The translations under genes and the position numbers were made by a program. Shown one piece after another: positions 1 through 5,437 of a stretch of 5,437 nucleotides of DNA (position 1 is the first letter of the stretch; each line of letters starts with the position of its first letter). The stretch lies in the NCBI GenBank assembly GCA_964465665.1, contig CAYXKM010000136.1, positions 1-5,437 of the forward strand, in the 5' to 3' direction. Source of the stretch: JAKEGN01 sp964465665. Its GTDB lineage: Bacteria > Pseudomonadota > Gammaproteobacteria > Steroidobacterales > Woeseiaceae. The notes beneath the pieces are model-generated. The model ran no database searches and was not told the DNA's origin. It saw nothing but the letters and a program-made list of their open reading frames with translations.

Positions 1-2
1 TT

Positions 3-833
3 GCCGGTGGTGGACGGCGGCGGAAGGGCGGCCGCGTCAAAGCGACGCCATCGGTGAGAACCGAGGCCCGCCGCCTTGGCATCGATCTGGCCGACGTACC
101 GGCAACGGGCAAGAACGGCCAGGTAACCAGTGCCGATGTTGCTCGCTTCCAGGGCAGCATGGCGAAAGCGCGACCGGCGCGGCCAAGCCCCACTCCCGGG
201 CGATCGGAGTCCTTGCGCGGACCGCGACGCGCCATGGCGCAAAGCATGACGCAGCACCGCAATGAAGTTGCGCTGTGCACGATTTTTGATGATGCAGATA
301 TACATGAGTGGATAGCGAAGCGTGATTTCACCGCGCGAATTCTTCGCGCTACCGCGGCCGGGTGTGCTAAAGCTCCGGCCCTGAACGGCTTCTTCAATGC
401 ACAAAGCATGAATCACCAGCTTGAGTCGCGCGTGGACATCGCCCTGGCGGTGGACACGGACGACGGCCTGATCGTGCCGGTCATTCGGCATGTAGAGGAA
501 ATGACCCTCGATCAGATTCGCGACGAAGTCGCCAGGATGAAGAAAGCAACCCTTGACCGAAGCGTCGCGCCTCAGGACATGGTCAACTATACGATCACCG
601 TGTCGAACTTCGGCATGCTTGCGGGAAGATACGCAACGCCGTTGATGGTGCCACCCACAGTTGCGATTCTCGGTACCGGCAAACTGCAACATGATGTCGT
701 TGCCGTGATGGGTGGCATCGAAGTGCATCGCAGAATTCCGTTATCGCTGAGTTTTGATCATCGATGCATTACCGGTGGTGAGGCCTGCCGGTTTCTTGCG
801 GCGGTAATCGACGATCTGGAAAAACCGCAGTAG
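3..833 (+). CDS. Dihydrolipoamide acyltransferase (E2) of a 2-oxo acid dehydrogenase complex, 5'-partial
   Basis: This is the core subunit that moves an acyl group from the lipoyl arm to coenzyme A, in the cytoplasm. The frame is open to the left edge, so the true start and the lipoyl domain(s) are outside. A GTG at base 54 is only an internal valine, because family sequence (KATPSV) begins before it. Counting from base 3, residues 1-12 are basic, glycine-rich linker and residues 13-50 the peripheral subunit-binding domain (ATPSVR, RRLGIDL, GKNGQVTSADV) that docks E1 or E3. Residues 53-70 are a Pro/Arg/Ala linker and about 71-274 the catalytic domain. Visible catalytic-domain motifs are RRAMAQSM, AVDTDDGLIVPVIR, TVSNFGMLAGRY, PPTVAILGTGK and SFDHRCITGGEACRF. 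His253 (bases 759-761) is the catalytic histidine. The usual HxxxD aspartate is threonine (771-773), which I recall from a proteobacterial E2 subgroup. Acetyl versus branched-chain acyl specificity cannot be decided. Family confidence is high. Confidence 0.95.
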   Translation, partial: AGGGRRRKGGRVKATPSVRTEARRLGIDLADVPATGKNGQVTSADVARFQGSMAKARPARPSPTPGRSESLRGPRRAMAQSMTQHRNEVALCTIFDDADIHEWIAKRDFTARILRATAAGCAKAPALNGFFNAQSMNHQLESRVDIALAVDTDDGLIVPVIRHVEEMTLDQIRDEVARMKKATLDRSVAPQDMVNYTITVSNFGMLAGRYATPLMVPPTVAILGTGKLQHDVVAVMGGIEVHRRIPLSLSFDHRCITGGEACRFLAAVIDDLEKPQ

Positions 834-881
834 TTCGTTATAGAGTTTCTGCCAACTCGTCCAAATCAGACCATTCGAGTC

Positions 882-885
882 GGAG
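882..885 (+). promoter_or_regulatory. Candidate ribosome binding site (GGAG) for glutamate dehydrogenase
   Basis: GGAG lies 9 bases before the GTG at 895, a workable Shine-Dalgarno spacing. It is 42 bases before the in-frame ATG at 928, which is too far, and no comparable purine-rich site precedes that ATG. This favours GTG 895 as the start, although the protein after the ATG begins more like other family members. The site sits in the 61-base gap after the E2 stop codon. Confidence 0.45.
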
Positions 886-894
886 CGTCTGCAA

Positions 895-3800
895 GTGCCA
901 GCACAAAAACACCGTCGCGTCAGCGACATGTCAAACACGATAGTCGACAACATCATCGCAGCAAGGCCGACTTCGGGCCTTCTTCGAAACCGTGAGAAGA
1001 TCAATCAGTTCCTGGCGCAATATTTCGCCAATGTTCCTGTCGATGACATGACCGGAAAGTCGCCGAAGATCATGGGCTTGGCGGCCGTTTCGCACCTCGA
1101 GTTTGCCAGAACGCGCAAACCCGGAGAGGTGCGACTGAGAATTTTCAATCCTGTCGAAGCGAAGGACGGCTACGACTCGAAGTACACCATTGTCGAAATG
1201 ATCAACGACGATATGCCGTTTCTGGTCGATTCGGTATCGGCGGCGATTGCCCACCAGGATCTGGCTGTACACATGACCATTCATCCGGTGCTTCGGGTAC
1301 GTCGTGACGCTCGCGGCAAGTTGCTCGAAGTCCTCGAGCGCAATGCCGGCGACGGACAGGTCGAATCCTATGTCCGCTTTGCCGTCGACCGTGAACCGGA
1401 CCTGCATCATCTCAAAGTGCTGGAGCAGGAAATCCTCAAGGTACTGTCGGACGTAAGATCCGCGGTTCGCGACTGGCCTGCCATGCGCGGAAAGATGCTC
1501 GATGCCAGCGCGTCGCTGAGCGACGGGCCCGAAGGAGCGGATTCCGAATTACGGCAGGAAAGCGAGGCACTGCTTCGCTGGATGGCAGATGACCACTTTA
1601 CCTTTCTCGGGTACCGCGAATACCGACTTTTCAAGCGCGCAGACAGGCAATTCCTGCGGCCCGTCAAAGGTACCGGACTCGGCGTACTGACCAAGGATGA
1701 ACGCGGAGGTGGCGCAATCGAACTCAGCAAGGAGATGCGCAAACTTACCCGGACCAAAGACTCGCTCATTATCACCAAAGCAAACTCGCGTTCGACGGTG
1801 CATCGGCCGAGCTATCTGGACTATATCGGCGTGAAGCTGTTCGACGCGAAGGGCAACGCCGTCGGCGAGAGACGTTTCCTCGGGCTGTTCACCTCCGTAA
1901 CCTACAGCGAGAGTCCGCGGAACATTCCACTGTTGCACCTCAAGGTCAAGCGGGTGCTGGATCGTTCGCAGCTCGATCCGTCCGGCCACCGCGGCAAGGC
2001 ACTTCTGCACATCCTGGAGTCGTTTCCGCGTGACGAACTGTTCCAGAGTTCCGTGCAGGACCTGGTACGTACGACCAATGGTATTCTCAATCTGCAGGAC
2101 CGACGACGGGTCAAGTTCTTTGTGCGGCGTGATGCGTTCCGCCGGTTCTTTTCCTGCATCGTCTACATCCCGCGGGAAAAATACACGACGGCGGTTCGCC
2201 GGCGGGTCGAAGATATACTGCAGCGCGCATTCATGGGAGTTTCGGTCGACTCCAGCGTGCAGATTTCCGATTCGCCGCTTGCCCGGATGCATACGATCGT
2301 CAGGACAGGAACGTCAGACAAACCGCAGATAAGCATCAGGGAGATCGAGAGCAAGATTGCAGATGCCGTAGTCACATGGCGTGACAAGCTCCGCGCCCAG
2401 CTCAGCAATCAATACGGCGAAGCCGAAGGGCACGCGCTGTACCGGGAGTACGGCCAGAGTTTCAACCTCGCATACCAGGGAGATACGCCGCCGGTCGTTG
2501 CCTGTCTCGACATCAAGCGCATTGACGGCCTGGTAAAAGGCGAGCACGACAATACGCTTTTGTTGCACAAGGCGCCGGGGGCGGCCCCGGATCATCTGAA
2601 CTTTCGGACCTTTTCCGGGAACGAGCCACTATTGCTGTCACGCGTCCTGCCGTTGCTCGAGGATAAGGGCGCTTTCGTTCTCAGCGAACGACCGTACAAA
2701 CTGAACCTGCGCAAGGGCCAGCAGTTCTGGATTCAGGATTTCGAACTTCGGTTCAGTGGCGCCGACGAGCTCGACCTGGACTCCGTTGCGATCCGTTTCC
2801 AGGAAAGCTTCAAACAGGCGTGGCGGGGGATAACAGAAAACGACGGCTTTGACCGCCTGGTGATTGTAGCCGACCTCGACTGGCGCCAGGTATCGCTGGT
2901 TCGCTGTTACGCAAAGTACCTGCTGCAGCTCGGCATTCCGTTCAGCCAGAAATACATGGAAAACGTTCTGGCCGAACATGCTGGGCTTGCTAACAGTCTG
3001 GTTCGGCAATTCGAGCTGCAGTTCGATCCGTCGATTCCGAAAAAGGATCGCGACGTGCAGCTTGAATCCTGCGTTGCAGGCATTTCAAGAAAAATTGCAC
3101 GCGCGAACAGCGTTGACGAGGATCGTATCCTTAGCGCATTTGCCGGCGTGATCGGCGCCACTCTGCGCAGCAACTATTATCAGCGCGAGATTGACGGCGG
3201 TCTAAAACCCTGTATTTCCATAAAACTCGATCCGCACCGAATTCCTGAATCACCGAAGCCACGGCCAAAATTCGAAATATTTGTGTATTCCCCTCGCGTT
3301 GAAGCCGTTCACTTGCGTGGCGGAGATATTGCCCGAGGCGGCATTCGCTGGTCCGACCGGCGCGAGGATTTTCGCACCGAAGTACTCGGACTGATGAAAG
3401 CGCAGGTCGTCAAGAACACGGTCATCGTGCCTACCGGGGCCAAAGGCGGATTCGTTCCCAAACGCATGCCGAAAGGCGATCGGGACGTCGTGCTCGCGGA
3501 AGCCATTGCCTGTTACAAGATCTTTGTCCGCGGCATGCTGGATATCACCGACAACGTGGTTGATGGCAAGGTCGTTCCCCCGAATAACGTGATACGCCGC
3601 GACGGCGATGATCCGTACCTGGTCGTTGCCGCAGACAAAGGCACGGCGACATTCTCCGATATCGCCAACAGCGTGTCGGTGGAATACGGGTTCTGGCTCG
3701 ACGATGCATTCGCATCCGGCGGTTCTGCGGGCTATGACCACAAAAAAATGGGCATTACTGCCCGTGGCGCCTGGGAGGCGGTAAAACGCCATTTCCGGGA

Positions 3801-5400
3801 ACAAGGCATCGACGTCCAGCAGGAGCCGTTCACGGTCGCCGGTATCGGTGATATGAGCGGTGACGTTTTCGGCAACGGCATGTTGCAGTCCACAATGATC
3901 AAGCTGGTCGCTGCCTTCAACCACGAGCATATCTTTCTCGACCCGCAGCCGGACATGCAGGCCGGTTTGGATGAACGCAAGCGGCTTTTCGCGCTGCCGC
4001 GCTCCACCTGGGCTGATTACGACGAAAAACTGATCTCTAAAGGCGGGGGCATATACTCGCGACAGGCGAAGCAGATCAAACTCAGCCGGGAAGCCAAGGC
4101 ATTGCTCGGTATCGAGACAACGGCCGTGCAGCCGAACGAACTCATTCGCGCCATCCTGCGAATGCCGGTTGACCTGCTGTGGAACGGCGGTATCGGCACT
4201 TACGTCAAGTCGAGCACCGAGGGACACCTCGAGGTCGGGGATCGTGGCAACGACTACGTGCGTGTCAATGCCAATCAGTTGCGATGCAAGGTTATCGGCG
4301 AAGGCGGCAATCTCGGCCTGACGCAACGCGCACGTATCGAGTACAGCCTCAACGGCGGTCGCGTCAACACGGATTTCATCGACAATTCGGGTGGCGTCGA
4401 CAGCTCCGATCGTGAAGTCAATATCAAAATTCTCCTGAGCGCCGCGACCAAGGAGAAAGGTCTCACGCGGGCTCAGCGCAATCGGCTGCTTGCGCAAATG
4501 ACGGATGAAGTTGCCGCATTTGTCCTGCGAAACAATTACCTGCAGACGCAGGCGATCAGCATGATGGAAGCCCGTGCCAGCGAAAGGCTGGACGAATCGG
4601 CGCGCCTTATTCAAAACCTCGAAAAATCCGGCTTGCTGGATCGCGCCCTGGAGTTTCTCCCTGATGAAGCGGAAATCGAGGAGCGTCGGGAGAAGAAACA
4701 GGGGCTTACGCGCCCCGAAATCGCGGTAATTCTCAGTTACGCGAAGATCGACCTCTACAACGGCCTGGCGGAATCTCCCCAGTCACTTGAGGATTTCCTG
4801 ACCACAGATCCGCAACGCTATTTCCCGGCAGTACTGAGGCGTCGATATGGTGATCTGATACCAGGCCACCGGCTCAGCCGTGAAATCCTCGCGACCCTGA
4901 TCGCGAACAATATCGTCAACCGTATGGGCCCGTCGTTCGTCAAACGCGTGCAACTCGATACCGGCGCGGATGTCGTGGCTATCGCCCGCGCGTATGTCGT
5001 CGCCCGCGAAGTCTGCAGCGCAAGTGAAATCTGGCGCACGATCGAATCGCTGGACAACCAGATACCGGCAACCGTTCAGCAGGAGTTGATGTTCGAGGTC
5101 AGCCGGATCCTGCGGCATGCCTGCTACTGGCTGCTGTGGCGCTACGGCGACGCGCTTGACATCGTCGCAGCGGTACGACACCTGAATCCCGGAATGACGA
5201 CCGTCTATTCGCGCGTCCAGAGTTTCGTTTCGAATGTGTCAAAGGAGCGGCTGAAGTCTTTGGCCGACGAGCATATGCGCCGCGGCACGCCGGAAAAACT
5301 TGCGTGCATCTTCTGCCCGTCATACCTCATGTTCTGGCCGATAAATAAAGTCTTCGGATGCCGGGCGAGGTTGGTCATCGAGACTGTCAGTTGCTCGTAG
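895..5400 (+). CDS. gdhB: NAD-specific glutamate dehydrogenase, large (about 170-180 kDa) class, with aberrant C-terminus
   Basis: It catalyses oxidative deamination of L-glutamate to 2-oxoglutarate and ammonium with NAD+, in the cytoplasm, usually for amino-acid catabolism. The family has a long N-terminal regulatory half with ACT-like domains. Here one lies near residues 95-150 (NDDMPFLVDSVSAAI), one near 403-470 and one near 610-700, with the conserved DDHFTFLGYREY near 232 and VHRPSYLDYIGVK near 302. The catalytic half is intact: RGGDIARGGIRWSDR (808-822), Lys840, the catalytic-type Lys850 in GAKGGF, Asp914 in AADKGT, a Rossmann glycine motif GIGDMSG (983-989), LWNGGIGTY (1095-1103), VIGEGGNLG (1133-1141) and Ser1171 in GGVDSSDREVN. 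Roles of Lys840, Lys850, Asp914 and Ser1171 are inferred by analogy with smaller glutamate dehydrogenases and the Streptomyces enzyme. The start is GTG 895 (GGAG upstream) or ATG 928. The family is usually about 1600 residues; this has 1501, and the last 32 or so (from base 5305) do not look like it. The gene symbol follows Pseudomonas aeruginosa usage. Allosteric control by amino acids is known for relatives; the effector here is unknown. Confidence 0.95.
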   Translation: MPAQKHRRVSDMSNTIVDNIIAARPTSGLLRNREKINQFLAQYFANVPVDDMTGKSPKIMGLAAVSHLEFARTRKPGEVRLRIFNPVEAKDGYDSKYTIVEMINDDMPFLVDSVSAAIAHQDLAVHMTIHPVLRVRRDARGKLLEVLERNAGDGQVESYVRFAVDREPDLHHLKVLEQEILKVLSDVRSAVRDWPAMRGKMLDASASLSDGPEGADSELRQESEALLRWMADDHFTFLGYREYRLFKRADRQFLRPVKGTGLGVLTKDERGGGAIELSKEMRKLTRTKDSLIITKANSRSTVHRPSYLDYIGVKLFDAKGNAVGERRFLGLFTSVTYSESPRNIPLLHLKVKRVLDRSQLDPSGHRGKALLHILESFPRDELFQSSVQDLVRTTNGILNLQDRRRVKFFVRRDAFRRFFSCIVYIPREKYTTAVRRRVEDILQRAFMGVSVDSSVQISDSPLARMHTIVRTGTSDKPQISIREIESKIADAVVTWRDKLRAQLSNQYGEAEGHALYREYGQSFNLAYQGDTPPVVACLDIKRIDGLVKGEHDNTLLLHKAPGAAPDHLNFRTFSGNEPLLLSRVLPLLEDKGAFVLSERPYKLNLRKGQQFWIQDFELRFSGADELDLDSVAIRFQESFKQAWRGITENDGFDRLVIVADLDWRQVSLVRCYAKYLLQLGIPFSQKYMENVLAEHAGLANSLVRQFELQFDPSIPKKDRDVQLESCVAGISRKIARANSVDEDRILSAFAGVIGATLRSNYYQREIDGGLKPCISIKLDPHRIPESPKPRPKFEIFVYSPRVEAVHLRGGDIARGGIRWSDRREDFRTEVLGLMKAQVVKNTVIVPTGAKGGFVPKRMPKGDRDVVLAEAIACYKIFVRGMLDITDNVVDGKVVPPNNVIRRDGDDPYLVVAADKGTATFSDIANSVSVEYGFWLDDAFASGGSAGYDHKKMGITARGAWEAVKRHFREQGIDVQQEPFTVAGIGDMSGDVFGNGMLQSTMIKLVAAFNHEHIFLDPQPDMQAGLDERKRLFALPRSTWADYDEKLISKGGGIYSRQAKQIKLSREAKALLGIETTAVQPNELIRAILRMPVDLLWNGGIGTYVKSSTEGHLEVGDRGNDYVRVNANQLRCKVIGEGGNLGLTQRARIEYSLNGGRVNTDFIDNSGGVDSSDREVNIKILLSAATKEKGLTRAQRNRLLAQMTDEVAAFVLRNNYLQTQAISMMEARASERLDESARLIQNLEKSGLLDRALEFLPDEAEIEERREKKQGLTRPEIAVILSYAKIDLYNGLAESPQSLEDFLTTDPQRYFPAVLRRRYGDLIPGHRLSREILATLIANNIVNRMGPSFVKRVQLDTGADVVAIARAYVVAREVCSASEIWRTIESLDNQIPATVQQELMFEVSRILRHACYWLLWRYGDALDIVAAVRHLNPGMTTVYSRVQSFVSNVSKERLKSLADEHMRRGTPEKLACIFCPSYLMFWPINKVFGCRARLVIETVSCS

Positions 5401-5437
5401 TATGTCAGAACTGACCTTTTCCTATCCCGTAGTGTGG
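5302..5437 (+). other. Abnormal 3' end of the glutamate dehydrogenase gene; possible frameshifted C-terminal remnant
   Basis: Up to GTPEKLA (codon 5302) the protein follows the family. The expected continuation is a helical segment of roughly 100 residues beginning like RRVAxLxxLYxALDIVE. The reading frame instead gives a Cys- and aromatic-rich tail (CIFCPSYLMFWP, then KVFGCRARLVIETVSCS) and stops at 5398-5400. The frame one base to the right is open from 5345 to the window end. Its last residues (VARSMSELTFSYPVVW) match the spacing, though few of the residues, of the family stretch VAxxYFxLGxxLxLxW. Against a clean shift, third-position G/C in the original frame stays high (25 of 32 codons, 5302-5397), and the alternative frame has a TAA at 5342-5344. 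The region could be a mutated gene end, sequencing or assembly error near a contig end, or a real divergent terminus. Confidence 0.4.

Noticed and set aside
54..56. GTG as the start of the E2 gene
   Set aside because: The codons before it in the same frame (from base 3) encode the linker and the KATPSV opening of the subunit-binding domain, so translation clearly begins upstream of the window.
855..880. Inverted repeat ACTCG / CGAGT in the gap between the genes
   Set aside because: Five paired bases around a 16-base loop with no following T-run is not a credible terminator and is expected by chance.
2030..2332. Forward-strand 100-codon frame within the glutamate dehydrogenase gene, and a 78-codon one at 4179-4415
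   Set aside because: They overlap the conserved gene in another frame, are Arg/Ser/Cys-rich as out-of-frame readings usually are, and have no convincing ribosome binding site.
3250..4614. Long open frame (454 codons) on the minus strand inside the glutamate dehydrogenase gene, and a 247-codon one at 1549-2292
   Set aside because: Both lie antisense to strongly conserved catalytic or regulatory sequence, have no recognisable domain or motif, and are what GC-rich coding sequence commonly produces on the opposite strand.
5402..5437. Possible start of a new gene at ATG 5402 (MSELTFSYPVVW)
   Set aside because: Only 12 codons are visible, no Shine-Dalgarno site precedes it, and the same frame is open upstream to 5345, so it may be displaced glutamate dehydrogenase sequence. 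Too little to call.

Overview
The window holds two same-strand genes of central carbon and nitrogen metabolism, filling almost all of its 5.4 kb. The moderately GC-rich composition, the large (about 170-180 kDa) class of NAD-glutamate dehydrogenase and the E2 sequence type suggest a proteobacterium, most likely a gammaproteobacterium. That placement is inference from sequence type, not from a marker gene. The E2 gene is cut by the left edge and the second gene looks disturbed at the right edge, so the window may be a whole short contig.

Layout. Bases 3-833 (+) encode the C-terminal part of a dihydrolipoamide acyltransferase, the E2 core of a 2-oxo acid dehydrogenase complex. What remains is the end of a linker, the peripheral subunit-binding domain and the full catalytic domain; the lipoyl domain lies off the window. 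Bases 834-894 are a 61-base gap with a GGAG Shine-Dalgarno-like site and no convincing terminator. Bases 895-5400 (+) encode a very large NAD-specific glutamate dehydrogenase with the N-terminal ACT-like regulatory part and the complete catalytic region. From about base 5302 the protein stops resembling the family and ends about 100 residues short. The last 37 bases hold no gene I can support.

Together: the dehydrogenase turns glutamate into 2-oxoglutarate, ammonium and NADH. The E2 belongs to a complex that turns a 2-oxo acid (pyruvate or a branched-chain acid; the substrate cannot be read from E2 alone) into an acyl-CoA and NADH. Short spacing and shared strand allow co-transcription in a catabolic setting, but nothing proves it. 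I found no RNA gene, mobile element, CRISPR array or repeat family, and nothing that looks like a previously undescribed system. The main point worth a second look is the abnormal C-terminus of the glutamate dehydrogenase.
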